A stretch of DNA of 64,000 bases, from NCBI GenBank assembly GCA_963741055.1, contig CAVUGU010000018.1, forward strand, positions 52,195-116,194, read 5' to 3'. The translations under genes were made by a program, and so were the position numbers. The stretch is from Bog-756 sp963741055. GTDB lineage: Bacteria > Actinomycetota > Acidimicrobiia > Acidimicrobiales > RAAP-2. This document shows, one piece after another, positions 9,458 to 19,276 of this stretch. The first letter of the stretch is position 1. Each line of letters opens with the position of its first letter. The notes below the pieces were generated by a model that was not told the origin of the DNA, did not search any database, and saw only the letters and a list, made by a program, of their open reading frames with translations.

Positions 9458-12194
9458 ATGATGCGAGCGGCCCACCGGCGCCGACTCGGCCTGGCCTCGG
9501 TGGTGTTGCTCGCAACGCTCCTGCTCGCAGGCTCCGGGCTGGCCCACCCAGGGGTCGCGGCCGCTTCGACGGCGCAAGACCGGGTCGGGGCTCGTCGCCG
9601 ATCCGGCCGCCCTGGTCCGTCCGCTGGACGGCACCGGCTCCGGCACCGCCCAGGGCGCGATCGGCGAGTTTCCCGGGGCGGACCTCCCGTTCGGGATGAT
9701 CCAGTGGAGTCCGGAGACCGTGCCCAACTCGGCCGGCGCCGGCGGCGGGTACTCCTACTCGGACGGTCGGATCGCCGGCTTCGGCCTCACCAACTTGAGC
9801 GGCACCGGGTGCACCGGATACGGCGACGTGCCGATCCTCCCGACCGTCGGGCCTTTCGACGCCGAGGTCGAAGGCGACACCGAAGCCTTGCCCCACGGGG
9901 ACGAGCAGGCCTCCCCCGGGCGCTACCGGGCCACCGCAGGCGGGGTCACCACCGAGCTCGCGGTCACCACCCGAACCGGCCTCTCCCAATTCACCTTTCC
10001 GCACGGCACGCAGTCCAACGTCCTCTTCAAGGTGGCCGGCGGAACCAACACCATCGTCTCCTCCGACGTGCACGTGGTGGGAGGAGAGGAGCTCACCGGA
10101 GAGGTGACGGCCGGACAGTTCTGCGGGACGGGTAGCAACTACACGCTCTACTTCGCGGCGAAGTTCGACCGGGCCTTCGCCGCACACGGAACCTGGGACG
10201 GTTCCGCGGTCTCCGCCGGCTCGAGCGCCTGCGCGGGCGCGGCCTGCGGCGCGTGGGTCACCTTCGATACCACCTCGAACCCGGTCGTTCTCATGAAGGT
10301 GGGGATCTCCTACGTCAGCACGACCGGCGCCCTCGCCAACCTCGGACACGAGGATCCCGGGTGGTCACTCCACAAAGTCGAGACCGCGGCGCAGGAGCAG
10401 TGGAATTCCCTCCTCGGCAAGATCCGGGTCGGCGGTGGCACCCCCACCGAACAGAGGATCTTCTACACCGCGCTCTATCACTCGCTGCTCTTTCCGAGCG
10501 TGACGAGCGACGACTCCGGCGAGTATCGAGGCGACGACGGTCGGGTGCACTCGGCCGGAAGCCGTCTGGCGTACTCCAACTTCTCCGAATGGGACATCTA
10601 CCGATCAGAGATCGAGCTCTTGGCCGTGCTCGCCCCGGGACGTGTCGCCGACATGGTCCAGTCGCTCGTCGACGACGCCGAACAAGGCGGGTGGCTCCCC
10701 AAGTGGGCCATTCCCGACGGTGACGCCAACCAGATGAACGGCGACTCGGCGGATCCGATCATCGCTGCGGCCTACGCGTTCGGTGTGCACGATTTCGACA
10801 CGAAGGCCGCTCTGCGTGCCATGGTCAAGGGTGCGACCGAAGCCGAGAGCAACCACGGCCTCGAGATCGAACGCCAGTACCTCGACACCTACCAGAGCCA
10901 GCACTACGTGGACGCGGGATCGCTCGACCTCGGTTCGATCACCTACACCGACGGCGCGTCGGCAACGCTCGAGTACGCGATCGACGACTTCTCGATCTCC
11001 GAGCTCGCCTCTGCGCTCGGGGACCACGCGCTCGCGCAGTCGATGGCGAGCCGCGCCCACAATTGGGAGTACCTCTTCGATCCCGCGACCGGATACCTCG
11101 GTGCTCGAAACGCCGACGGCACCTTTCCCTCCGGACCGGCCTTCCAGACCTCCGAGTTCGAGCCGGGCGGCGAGAACGGGTTCGAGGAGGGGAACGCCAT
11201 CCAGTACACCTGGTCGGTCCCAGAGGACCTCGGCGGGCTGGCCTCGCTGATGGGCGGGGACGCCGACGCGACGGCCGACCTCGACACCTTCTTCGGCCAG
11301 CTCAACGCCTCCCGCTACCTGCCCTACGACTGGTCGGGCAACGAGCCGAACCTCGGGACGCCTTGGGAGTTCGACTACTTCGGCGCGCCTTCTCGGACCC
11401 AGGGGGTGGTCCGGGCCATCGTGAACACGCAGTACGCCGACGCGCCGGTCGACGAACCCGGCAACGACGACCTCGGCGCGATCTCGTCGTGGTACGTGTG
11501 GGCGGCGATCGGCCTCTACCCGGTGACTCCCGGGTCGGCCGACCTTGCGCTGGCCAGCCCGCTCTTCCCCGACACCGTGCTCACCCTTTCCGACGGCAAG
11601 ACCCTGGTCGAGCACGCCCCGGCTGCCTCGGCCGACACGCCGTACGTAAGTCGTTTGCGGGTGAGCGGAGTGGCGGCCGCGGTGTCGGCGCCACGCTGTG
11701 TATCCAAGTCCGCGGACTCGTCGCACGGCGCGAACGGCGACTGGGTCAGCCCGTGGGTCCCGGGATCGATCCTCCGGAGCGGCGGGACGATGGCCTTCAC
11801 CCTGTCCGCGAGACCCGACACCCGCTGGGCCGCGGGAGAGGGGAACCCACCGCCCTCGTTCTCCTCGGGCCGTCTTCCCGCCGTGGGTGACTCCTCCCCC
11901 GCCGGCGCGGTCACGGTCGCAGCCGGCCGTCCGACCACCGTGCAGCTCGGGCTCGACCGGGCGGGAACCTCCGGCACGGCGGTCGACTGGACCGCCTCGG
12001 GTGCCGGCCTCACGGTGTCACCCTCCGACGGGCAGTTCGGGGAGGTCGCGGCCTGCAGCGCGGGCACCGGTCCCACGCAGACGCTGACGGTCACCGGAAC
12101 GAGCGCCGGCACCTACGACCTCCGGTTCGAGCTCGAGACGAGCGCCCACGTCGCGTTGCCACCGGTGGTCATCGCGGTGACGGTCGTCGGCTGA
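9458..12194 (+). CDS. Secreted GH92 alpha-1,2-mannosidase-like protein (one frameshift)
   Basis: Calcium-dependent exo-alpha-mannosidase family that trims mannose from glycans outside the cell. A signal peptide (LGLASVVLLATLLLAGSGLA) follows the ATG at 9458. Near 9575-9582 the frame changes, then KTGSGLVADPAALVRPLDG starts the mature protein. GH92 marks: LTNLSGTGCTGYGDVPILP, FSEWDIYRSEIELLAVLAP, LPKWAIPDGDANQMNGDSAD, and SWYVWAAIGLYPVTPGSADL in the (alpha/alpha)6 domain. The last 120 residues form a beta-rich extra domain (TVAAGRPTTVQLGLDRAG). About 911 residues, longer than the usual 700-800 because of that tail. It converges with the minus-strand ligase block. The -10 at 9446 and the palindrome at 9247 are its visible control signals. 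Confidence 0.9.
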
Positions 12195-12217
12195 CGCCTC
12201 GCCCGGGTCCGGTGCGA

Positions 12218-12445
12218 TCAGGGGTGGTCGTCGGGATCGGGCCGGCCGGCCAACAGGACCGCGGCCTTCTCGACCGCGCGGCGGGCCCTGGTGATCCGTT
12301 TCTCCTCGGCGGTGAGCTGGGGATCGGGTGCGCCCCCGTCCCGAACCGAGGAGGCCGCCTCGCGCAATCGATCGAGCGCGAGCTCGGCGAGCTCCTCGGC
12401 GATGCCACCGAGCCGATCGGCGAGGTCCGCCAAGTCGGCGCCCAC
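12218..12445 (-). CDS. Small conserved alpha-helical protein, function unknown
   Basis: 75 residues from a GTG at 12445, two bases after the stop of the acyl-CoA ligase, so very likely translated from the same message. The sequence is strongly helical and charged: LADLADRLGGIAEELAELAL, then EKRITRARRAVEKAAVLLAG, then a tail of Asp and Pro. No catalytic motif or membrane segment is seen. It reads like the short helical proteins found in actinobacterial genomes without a known role. An alternative is a C-terminal extension of the ligase created by a frameshift, but the ligase already has a complete family ending. Confidence 0.6.
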   Translation of the reverse strand: MGADLADLADRLGGIAEELAELALDRLREAASSVRDGGAPDPQLTAEEKRITRARRAVEKAAVLLAGRPDPDDHP

Positions 12446-12447
12446 CG

Positions 12448-14083
12448 TCAGCGACCCGTCGAGACCACGACCTCGACGATCTCGAAGCCACCCTCGGCGT
12501 GGCGCGCCCGCAGCACCTTCTTGTCGAACTTCCCGACACTCGTCTTCGGGACCTCTTCGACGAAGGTCCAACGCTCGGGCAGCCACCACCGGGTCACCCG
12601 CTCGGTGAGGAAGGCAACCAGCTCGTCCGCCGAGACGGTGGACCCTTCCTGGAGCACGACCGCCACGAGCGGCCGCTCGCTCCAGCGTTCGTCGGGCACC
12701 GCGATCACCGCGGCTTCGAGCACCTGGGGGTGGGCCATGACCTGGTTCTCCAGCTCGACCGAGGAGATCCACTCGCCACCCGACTTGATCACGTCCTTGG
12801 TCCGGTCAGCTGATCTGCATGAACCCGCGCCCGTCGAGGGTCCCGATGTCACCGGTCCGGAGCCAACCGTCGTGGAAGCGGTCCGGCGCGGGATTCTTGA
12901 AGTAGGAGGCGGTGATCCACGGGCCGCGTACCTCGAACTCCCCGATCGAGACCCCGTCGTTCGGCAGGATCGAACCGTCCTCGGCCGCCACCCGTACCTC
13001 GACACCGGGCACGATCCGTCCGGTCTTCGAGCGCCAGACGATCTCCTCCTCCGGGGGGACACCCTTCGGCGGCTTGGCCAACGCGCACATCGGGCTGGTC
13101 TCGGTCATCCCCCAGCCCTGGACCAGCTCGATACCGAGCTCGTCGCGGAAGCCCTCGATGAGTTGACGGGGGACCGCGGCGCCGCCGGCGGTGATCTGGC
13201 GCAACGAGGAGAGGTCGACCTGGTGGTCCCGGGTGTAGCGCAACAAGTCGCTCCAGATGGTCGGCACTCCTGCCGAGTAGGTCGGGCGATGGCGGGCGAT
13301 GATCGCACTGAGGGGCTCGGCCTGCAGGAACATCTGAGGCATGAGCAGATCGGTGCCACCGAGGAAGGCGGCGTAGGGCGCTCCCCAGGCGTTCACGTGG
13401 AACATCGGGACGATCAGTAGCACCCGGTCGTACTGAGTGGTGCCGAGTGCGGCGCCCGAGCTCACACCCAGCGCGTGCAGGTAGGTCGACCGGTGCGAGT
13501 AGACGACCCCCTTCGGGTCACCGGTCGTCCCGGACGTGTAGCACATGGACGCGGCGTTCCGTTCGTCGAACTCCGGCCAGTCGTAGCCGGGCTCCTCGGC
13601 CCCGACCAGTTCTTCGTACGAAAGCACCTCGCCGAGTCCGGTGTCGTCGCCCGGGCCGACCATGACCACGTGTTTGACGCTCGAGAGCTGGTCCCGCACC
13701 CGAGCGAGCAGTGGGGCGAGGGTGCCGTCGACGAGGATCACCCGGTCCTCGGCGTGGTTGATCACGAAGGCGAGTTGCTCGGGAGGGAGCCGAAGGTTGA
13801 GGGTGTGCAACACCGCCCCCATCCCCGGCACCGCGAAGTACGCCTCGAGATGGGTCTGGTTGTTCCAGAGGAAGGTGCCCACCCGGTCCGAGTCCCCGAT
13901 CCCGAGGCGCGAGAGCGCGTTCGCAAGACGTTCGGCGCGCTCCGCCACTTCGCCGAAGCCCGCCTCGATCCCCTCTCCGGTCGGTGCGGTGACCGTGATC
14001 ACCACGCTGTCGCCGTAGATCTGTTGTCCGTGACGGAGGATCCCGCTCACGAGCAGCGGTCCGTCTTGCATGGTGCTGAGCAC
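12448..14083 (-). CDS. Medium/long-chain fatty acyl-CoA ligase, AMP-forming (one frameshift)
   Basis: Activates a carboxylic acid as acyl-AMP and then acyl-CoA. The ATP/AMP signature is CYTSGTTGDPKGVVYSHRS (about residue 183). The second motif is GWGMTETSPM, the hinge region is GWLRTGDIGTLD, and the C-terminal catalytic Lys is in EVPKTSVGKFDKKVLRARH. After RGFMQIS (about 12810) the frame changes, and ADRTKDVIKSGGEWISSVEL continues in another frame; one inserted base explains it. Total about 544 residues, normal for FadD-like ligases of the medium-chain group. The GTG start at 14083 has AGGGGAG 7 nt upstream; the ATG at 14071 is an alternative. The substrate cannot be read from sequence. Confidence 0.9.
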
Positions 14084-14158
14084 GATCGGTCTCCCCTGTT
14101 CCCGCCGGTCAGTTCGTCCGCAATTGCGGCGGAACGAGCATACCGAGCCGGGTTCCCA

Positions 14159-14195
14159 CGCGGGCAGGCCTTGCCCGCGGCACCACGAGGTGGTG
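14159..14195 (+). other. Two adjacent hairpins in the region before the NlpC/P60 gene
   Basis: CGCGGGCA (14159-14166) pairs with TGCCCGCG (14172-14179) over a 5-nt loop, and CACCAC (14181-14186) pairs with GTGGTG (14190-14195) over a 3-nt loop. They lie between divergent genes, about 100 bp before the NlpC/P60 start. They could be a structured leader or a protein site; no known riboswitch consensus was recognised. Confidence 0.35.
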
Positions 14196-14297
14196 GACTG
14201 CGCAGACCGGAGCGGTTCGCTCGTTGCCAACGTGGCGGGGACCGCGCCCTTCTGAGCCCGGTGCTCACTTCGTCCGGACCAAGGTACGGAGAGCACG

Positions 14298-15191
14298 GTG
14301 GGCAAGCTCCTTTCCGCTGCGATCGCCGGCGCGGTGGCGTTGGCGGTGCTCCTCGGCACGCTCGTCGCAGTGGTCGCCGCGCCGGCCGATCCGGCGCCGG
14401 GCACCCCGGCAACCGGCTCGGGGTCGGCAATCCCCGCGACCTGGGTGATGCTCTACGAACAGGCTGCCGCGACCTGCCCCGGGCTCCCCTGGGCGGTGCT
14501 CGCAGCGATCGGCACGGTCGAGTCCGACAACGGCCAGTTGAGCGCTCCGGGCGTCGCGTCCGGGTCCAACGCAGCGGGTGCGGAGGGTCCGATGCAGTTC
14601 GAACCGGCCACGTTCGCCGCCTACGCGACGGTGGGCCCCGGCGGCGCTCGGCCGCCGTCTCCCTACGACCCGGTGGATGCCGTCTACACCGCGGCCAACC
14701 TGCTCTGTAGCGACGGAGCCGGCTCGCCGGCCTCGTTGCCGGCTGCAGTGCTCGCGTACAACCACTCGACGACCTACGTGGACACGGCGCTCACCCTCGC
14801 GCTCGCCGTCGGCGCCGATCCCGGCGTCTCCGCAACGGTGGTCGCCGCCCTGACCTTCGCGGCCGGCGAGCTCGGACGGCCCTACCGATGGGGCGGGACC
14901 GGACCGGGCGGCTTCGACTGCTCGGGCCTGACCCAGGCCGCCTACCAGTCGGCCGGTGTCGCCCTTCCACGGACCGCACAGGAGCAGTTCGACGCCGGCC
15001 CTCCGGTGCCGGCGGATGGGAACGTGCTCCCCGGCGACCTGGTCTTCTTCGGTAGCGGTCCTTTCGGGGTCGGGCACGTGGGGCTCTACGTCGGCGCGGG
15101 CGAGATGATCGACGCACCCCATACCGGCGCGGTGGTCCGAGTCGACGACGCGGACTGGCCCGATCTGGTCGGGGCGACCCGACCCACCTGA
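14298..15191 (+). CDS. Secreted peptidoglycan hydrolase: lytic transglycosylase-like plus NlpC/P60
   Basis: 297 residues, intact. An N-terminal membrane anchor or signal (residues 5-28, AIAGAVALAVLLGTLVAVV) is followed by a lysozyme-like transglycosylase domain (IGTVESDNGQ with catalytic Glu75; AEGPMQFEPATFAAYA). Then comes an NlpC/P60 cysteine peptidase domain (RPYRWGGTGPGGFDCSG with Cys208; VGHVGLYVG with His260; third polar residue probably His275). Such two-domain enzymes cut both glycan strands and stem-peptide bonds during cell-wall remodelling. The GTG start at 14298 is preceded by GGAGAGCAC. A hairpin at 15197-15215 follows the stop and probably ends the transcript. Confidence 0.9.
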   Translation: MGKLLSAAIAGAVALAVLLGTLVAVVAAPADPAPGTPATGSGSAIPATWVMLYEQAAATCPGLPWAVLAAIGTVESDNGQLSAPGVASGSNAAGAEGPMQFEPATFAAYATVGPGGARPPSPYDPVDAVYTAANLLCSDGAGSPASLPAAVLAYNHSTTYVDTALTLALAVGADPGVSATVVAALTFAAGELGRPYRWGGTGPGGFDCSGLTQAAYQSAGVALPRTAQEQFDAGPPVPADGNVLPGDLVFFGSGPFGVGHVGLYVGAGEMIDAPHTGAVVRVDDADWPDLVGATRPT

Positions 15192-15196
15192 TCGAC

Positions 15197-15215
15197 AGGC
15201 GAAGCGTCTTCGCCT
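15197..15215 (+). terminator. Hairpin terminator after the NlpC/P60 gene
   Basis: AGGCGAAG and CTTCGCCT form a perfect 8-bp stem over a 3-nt loop, followed by CTTG. It begins 6 bp after the stop codon of the hydrolase gene. Confidence 0.6.
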
Positions 15216-15281
15216 CTTGCATGCCGATGGCCAGCAGGACGAGCATGGAGAGAGCCAACAGAACCCGACCAAGGAGGTGCC

Positions 15282-15476
15282 ATGCGCGCGAAAGTCGGTG
15301 ACCGGATCGTCATCGGTGGGCGGCGGGCAGGGCAGCCGAACCGGGACTGCGAGGTGCTCGAGGTGCGCCACGCGAACGGCGAGCCGCCCTACGTGGTGCG
15401 GTGGGGCGACACGGGCCACGAGGACCTGTTCTTCCCCGGCTCCGATGCAGCGGTCGTACCGCGGACGAAGAAGTGA
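15282..15476 (+). CDS. DUF1918 protein
   Basis: 64 residues. Reads MRAKVGDRIVIGGRRAGQ at the N-terminus and YVVRWGDTGHEDLFFPG near the end, the complete DUF1918 pattern of a small SH3-like beta barrel found in actinobacteria. Function unknown. A strong ribosome-binding site, AAGGAGGTGCC, sits directly before the ATG at 15282, so this small gene is probably well translated. Its stop is 2 bp from the convergent methyltransferase gene. Confidence 0.88.
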   Translation: MRAKVGDRIVIGGRRAGQPNRDCEVLEVRHANGEPPYVVRWGDTGHEDLFFPGSDAAVVPRTKK

Positions 15477-15477
15477 G

Positions 15478-16215
15478 CTAGGGACGTCGCCGGTAGGCGA
15501 AGTACGCCTTGACCGACTCGTCGGTCGGGGCCCGGTCTTCCTTGGTCCCCTCCTCGAGCAGCTCGAACCGCTCCGCCAACGCCGACTTCAGGCGCTCGAG
15601 GCTCACCGCGAGCTCACCGATCCGTTCGTGGTGGAGGACGTACCGGTCGGTGCTCGGGCCCGCTCGCTCGAAGATCCGGATCTCCCACTCGGAGATGCCG
15701 GCGTCGGCGCCGTCCTCGGCGTAGGACACGTCCATGATCATGACCCCGTCCTCGAAGTCGAGAACCCAGGGCTCGTCGGCTCCGAGGCGCCGCAACTCGC
15801 CCATCGTGTTCACGTCGAACACGAAGAGCCCACCGTCGGTGAGGTGCGCATGGACTCTGTCGAAGGTCGCGCGCCAGGCGTCGAAGTCGACCAGGTGGTT
15901 GATCGAGTCGAAGACGCTGATCACCACGTCGAACCGCTCGCCGAGATCGAAGGAGCTCATGTCACCCTCGACGAATCGGGCGGTCGGGACCTTCTCCCTG
16001 GCCGCGGCGAGCATCGCCGGGGAGCGATCGAGGCCGGTGAGGGAAGGAACCTTCGCCAGCCGGGCAAGGATCGATCCGGTTCCGCACCCCAGTTCGAGAA
16101 GCGAGCGCGCCCCGGGGCGGTACCGCTCGATGGAGCGCGTGACCCGGTCGGCACGGGGCGCCGGGTCGTCCATCACTGCGTCGTAGAAGCGAGCGATTCG
16201 GTCGTAGGACGGCAC
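15478..16215 (-). CDS. Class I SAM-dependent methyltransferase
   Basis: 245 residues, intact. The SAM-binding motif I is LLELGCGTGSILARL (residues 39-53), the acidic ribose-binding residue follows in SLTGLDRSPAM, and motif II/III regions are FDVVISVFDSINHLVDF and LTDGGLFVFDVNT. It matches the family of small-molecule methyltransferases with a C-terminal insert rather than rRNA or DNA methylases. The substrate is unknown. The GTG start at 16215 lies 7 bp after a long hairpin that ends the upstream transcript, so it should have its own promoter, possibly within or beside that hairpin. Confidence 0.85.
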   Translation of the reverse strand: MPSYDRIARFYDAVMDDPAPRADRVTRSIERYRPGARSLLELGCGTGSILARLAKVPSLTGLDRSPAMLAAAREKVPTARFVEGDMSSFDLGERFDVVISVFDSINHLVDFDAWRATFDRVHAHLTDGGLFVFDVNTMGELRRLGADEPWVLDFEDGVMIMDVSYAEDGADAGISEWEIRIFERAGPSTDRYVLHHERIGELAVSLERLKSALAERFELLEEGTKEDRAPTDESVKAYFAYRRRP

Positions 16216-16221
16216 CGGTCA

Positions 16222-16261
16222 CACCGTGCCACACCGACGCCTGCGCCGGTGTGGCACGGTG
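16222..16261 (-). terminator. Long perfect hairpin after the Rpf-repeat gene
   Basis: CACCGTGCCACACCG (16222-16236) and CGGTGTGGCACGGTG (16247-16261) are exact reverse complements, a 15-bp stem over a 10-nt loop, 7 bp past the stop of the minus-strand secreted protein. There is no U-run, which is common for GC-rich actinobacterial hairpin terminators. Confidence 0.65.
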
Positions 16262-16267
16262 AGTCGC

Positions 16268-17503
16268 TCAGTACCCTCCGCCGCAGCCGTTCTGGTCGGG
16301 AGCCGCGTTGGGGTTCCCCCAGTAGTAAGCGGCGAAGGCAACCGCCACCCGGACCTGCTGTTCGGGCGTCGCGTCCGCCGCGTCCGACGGGAAGCCGAAC
16401 GTGTTGAACTGGTTCCAGTTGGCGTGGGTGAATCCCAGCCCTCCGCTGAAGAGGGGGCCGTCCACGTTCCAGTTGCCGCCCTCCTCGCACATGTTCACCT
16501 TGTCCCACGCACTCATCTGGAATGGCGTGACCAGATCGATGGCCGGGAAGAAGAAGAGCGGCGGCGGGCTGTAGACGGTGCTCCCTCCGAGAGAGCCGTC
16601 GTACTCGAACCCACCGAAGGTGAACACCCCGCCGTCGGAGGCGACGAGGAGATACCCGTTCGGACCGGACGAGAGGCCGATCACCGGCTTGTTGAGGGGC
16701 TGGCCTCCGAGGGAGCCGTCGAAACGTGCTCCGTCGAACGCGAACACCCCGCCGTCAGCCGCGGCCAGTCGGTAACCGTTGCCACGCGACGAGATGCCGA
16801 CCACCAGATTGTCCGCAGGTGCGTTCCCTTCGAAGGGGGCATCGCCGAACGCGTAGACCGAACCGTCGGCAGCGGCGATCCAATACCCGCCACCGTCTCG
16901 GGTCGGCGCGGCACCGACGATCGCGCTGGTCGGTGACATCCCGCTCGCGGACCCCTCGAAGCGGGCATCGCCGAACGCGAAGATGCCCCCGTCGGAAGCG
17001 ACCAGCCAGTAGCCGTGGCCGTCGGGGGTCGAGGCCATGGCGACGATCGGCTGGTTGAGGACGATCGAACCGGTCGAGCCGTAGAACCCGGCGTCTCCGA
17101 AGGCGAAGATCCCGCCGTCGGCGGCGACCAGCCAGTAGCCGTGGCCGTTCGGCGTGGAGGCCATGCCGACGATCGGCTTGTTGAGGTGCAACGAACCGGT
17201 CGAGCCGTAGAACCCGGCGTCTCCGAAGGCGAAGATGCCCCCGTCGGATCCGGTCTCCCAGTAGCCGCCGGCGTCGGGCGTGGCCGCCGCGGCGACAATG
17301 GGTGCGTTGAGGACCATGCCTGCGCCGGTGGGCAGTGCCGCCGATGCGACGCTGCTCGTGGCGAGGAGTCCGAACGGGACGGCGAGTACCGCAGACAAGG
17401 CGGCGAGCCGTCGGGTGAGGTGTCTCGCCCGAGACGGGTGGACCTCCGTGGTTACTGAACAGTTGGCGACGCGCGCGCGGCGCGACGAACGAATGGGAAG
17501 CAA
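16268..17503 (-). CDS. Secreted repeat protein with C-terminal Rpf-like (transglycosylase) domain
   Basis: 411 residues. A long signal peptide (LAALSAVLAVPFGLLATSSV, cleaved near ASA-ALP) is followed by six repeats of about 42 residues with the core GYWLVAADGGIFAFGDAGFY, probably blades of a beta-propeller. The last 80 residues are an Rpf-like lysozyme fold: WDKVNMCEEGGNWNVDGP with the catalytic Glu in CEEGGNW, then SGGLGFTHANWNQFNTFG and ATPEQQVRVAVAF. Rpf domains cut peptidoglycan and help dormant actinobacteria resume growth; the repeats may hold it to the wall or a glycan. The start is a TTG at 17503, chosen because AGGAAAGG lies 9 nt upstream; a GTG 17 codons later is possible. Confidence 0.85.
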   Translation of the reverse strand: MLPIRSSRRARVANCSVTTEVHPSRARHLTRRLAALSAVLAVPFGLLATSSVASAALPTGAGMVLNAPIVAAAATPDAGGYWETGSDGGIFAFGDAGFYGSTGSLHLNKPIVGMASTPNGHGYWLVAADGGIFAFGDAGFYGSTGSIVLNQPIVAMASTPDGHGYWLVASDGGIFAFGDARFEGSASGMSPTSAIVGAAPTRDGGGYWIAAADGSVYAFGDAPFEGNAPADNLVVGISSRGNGYRLAAADGGVFAFDGARFDGSLGGQPLNKPVIGLSSGPNGYLLVASDGGVFTFGGFEYDGSLGGSTVYSPPPLFFFPAIDLVTPFQMSAWDKVNMCEEGGNWNVDGPLFSGGLGFTHANWNQFNTFGFPSDAADATPEQQVRVAVAFAAYYWGNPNAAPDQNGCGGGY

Positions 17504-17951
17504 TGTGGGTGACCTTTCCTTGGTCGGTCAAACCGCGCGGCGCGCAGTCCGACTCTCTTTTGGTTGGGTGGACCCCACATCGATGCATTCAACGCCCCAG
17601 CCGAGCACCGGGAAGGGTGGTACGGCCTCGCTCAACAAGCCGGGTGTGCTAGCGGGTGTTTACGTCCGGGTGTAGACGGGTATGTGCGTCGAGCTCTCCT
17701 TGTAGGCCGGCTCGCGCGGAGCACCGAAAGAGGGAATCGGGAAGATCGATCCCTGCCTCGGTGAGGGCAGGCCGGCGGTGACGCCTGTGATCAGACCGGC
17801 GCAATGTAGCGATGACCGATGCCCGGTGGAAATCGACACCACCCGGTGCGGCGGTCACACGCGAATTCCCAGGTGCCCCGCCCGCGGATTCTCACACTGA
17901 GTGGTCGGGCCGCAGGCCGCTCGAGTGACGCTCCGGGCCGGACTGCCCGGT
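17504..17951. other. Intergenic region upstream of the Rpf-repeat gene
   Basis: 448 bp between the SDR gene and the start of the Rpf-repeat gene, both on the minus strand. No convincing gene is present. It must hold the promoter of the Rpf-repeat gene. The region was checked for a c-di-AMP (ydaO-type) riboswitch, common before rpf genes, but the conserved CCGAAUCC and CUAACCUCG blocks were not found. Confidence 0.6.
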
Positions 17952-18759
17952 TCAGGGGGGCCCGAGCAGGTAGTCACCCGTCTCGGGGTGGTGGTACCAG
18001 CCGCCGGCCGCCTGGGTACCGCCGTCCACGTGGAGCGTCTGGCCGGTCACGTAGCTCGAGAGGTCCGACCCGAGGAAGACGGCAGCACCTGCCATCTCGT
18101 CGACGTGGCCGGCCCGGCCCATGGGCACGACGTGCCCGAAGCGCCCGAGCGAGGAAGGCGGCGCGACCGACACCAGCCCCTCGGTGAGCGTGATGTCCGG
18201 TGCCAAAGCGTTGACTCGGATGCCGAGCGGCGCGAACTCCAGCGCGACCGTCTTGGTGAAGTTGATGACCCCCGCCTTCGCCGCGGCGTACGCCGCATAG
18301 CCGGGCGCGGCGCGCCACCCCTCGATCGAGGTCACGTTGATGATGCTCCCGCCGTTCTTGGCCGCCACCATCGACCTCGCGACGCGCTGGGTGCACAGCA
18401 TCACATGGCGCAGGTTGGCCCGGTAGAGGGCGTCCCATCCCTTTTCGCGGCTCTCGAGGAAGGGCACTGCGAAGACGCCACCCGCGTTGTTGACGAGGAT
18501 TCGCACCGGTCCGACTTCGTCCACGGTCCGGGTCGAGCGCGTCGTCGACCTGCTCGGGCTCGCGTACGTCGACGGTCATCCCGATCCCGCCGACCTCGGC
18601 TGCCGCCTCCGCACAACTCGAGGGATCCTGCTCCCAGATCACCACCTGTGCGCCGAACGCGGCAAAACCACCCGCAATGCCCCGGCCGATACCGGACCCG
18701 CCGCCGGTGACCACCGCCACACGACCGTCGAGCCGGACAGCGTCGCGTTCGAGCGTCAT
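17952..18759 (-). CDS. Short-chain dehydrogenase/reductase (one frameshift)
   Basis: NAD(P)-dependent oxidoreductase of the classical SDR family. Cofactor loop TGGGSGIGRGIAGGFA (TGxxxGxG, about residue 19), VNNAGGVFAVPFLESREKG (NNAG), the catalytic Ser in SIINVTSIEGW, and the YxxxK pair in YAAYAAAKAG. C-terminal HVDGGTQAAGGWYHHPETG resembles mycobacterial SDRs that include the cofactor F420-era mycofactocin relatives only loosely. After VREPEQVDDALD (about 18530) the frame changes by one base and VGPVRILVNNAGG follows in another. Total about 268 residues, normal. Start ATG at 18759. The substrate is unknown. Confidence 0.88.
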
Positions 18760-18792
18760 TGCCGGAGCACTCTAGGCCTACCATGTCCGCCC

Positions 18793-19193
18793 ATGTCGAT
18801 GGGATGCCCGCTCCTCGATGAACTCCCGCACCGCAGTTACGACGTCGACGGCCGTCATGTGGTCGAGCTCGACATCGTCGACTCGATGCGCGGGCCGAGC
18901 GGCGCGGTGCACGGCGGACTGGTCGCTTCTCTCGCCGATCGAGCCGGAGCGTATGCGGCGGTCCGCGCCGGGCAACGGCCGGTGGTCACTTCGAGCGTCG
19001 CGCTCGAGTTACCTCTCGGGAGCGACCGCCGGACCACTCCGTGCCGAGGCCACGGTGCTTCGTTCCGGTCGCCAGCAAGGAGTCGTCGAAGTCCGGCTGC
19101 ACGACGGTGGGCGTCGACGACGCATTGGTCGCAACCGCCCTTCTCACCGTGAGCTACCTCCCCGGCGAGGTGCCGGCCCCACTGCCGGGGTAG
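18793..19193 (+). CDS. PaaI-type hotdog thioesterase (two frameshifts)
   Basis: Small hotdog-fold acyl-CoA thioesterase of about 133 residues. The active-site block is GPSGAVHGGLVASLADRAGA (HGG followed by the conserved acidic residue). Two frame changes are needed: near 19013, where LELP is followed by YLSGATAGPLRAEATVLRSG, and near 19105, where the ending VGVDDALVATALLTVSYLPG continues to the TAG at 19191-19193. Bases in total are two over a multiple of three, consistent with single-base errors. TACCAT (18779-18784) is a candidate -10 that would give a 2-nt leader. The gene is divergent from the SDR gene, with only 33 bp between the starts. Confidence 0.75.
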
Positions 19194-19276
19194 GGCCGGC
19201 GACCCTCCGGTCGCCGTCACGGGTACCAGTGCCGGTACGATCGCTCGGGATTCGCCCAGTCACCGAAGGGGAGAGC

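Noticed and set aside
17504..17720. c-di-AMP riboswitch before the Rpf-repeat gene
   Set aside because: Some GGGG and CCACCC blocks are present, but the conserved CCGAAUCC and CUAACCUCG segments are missing.
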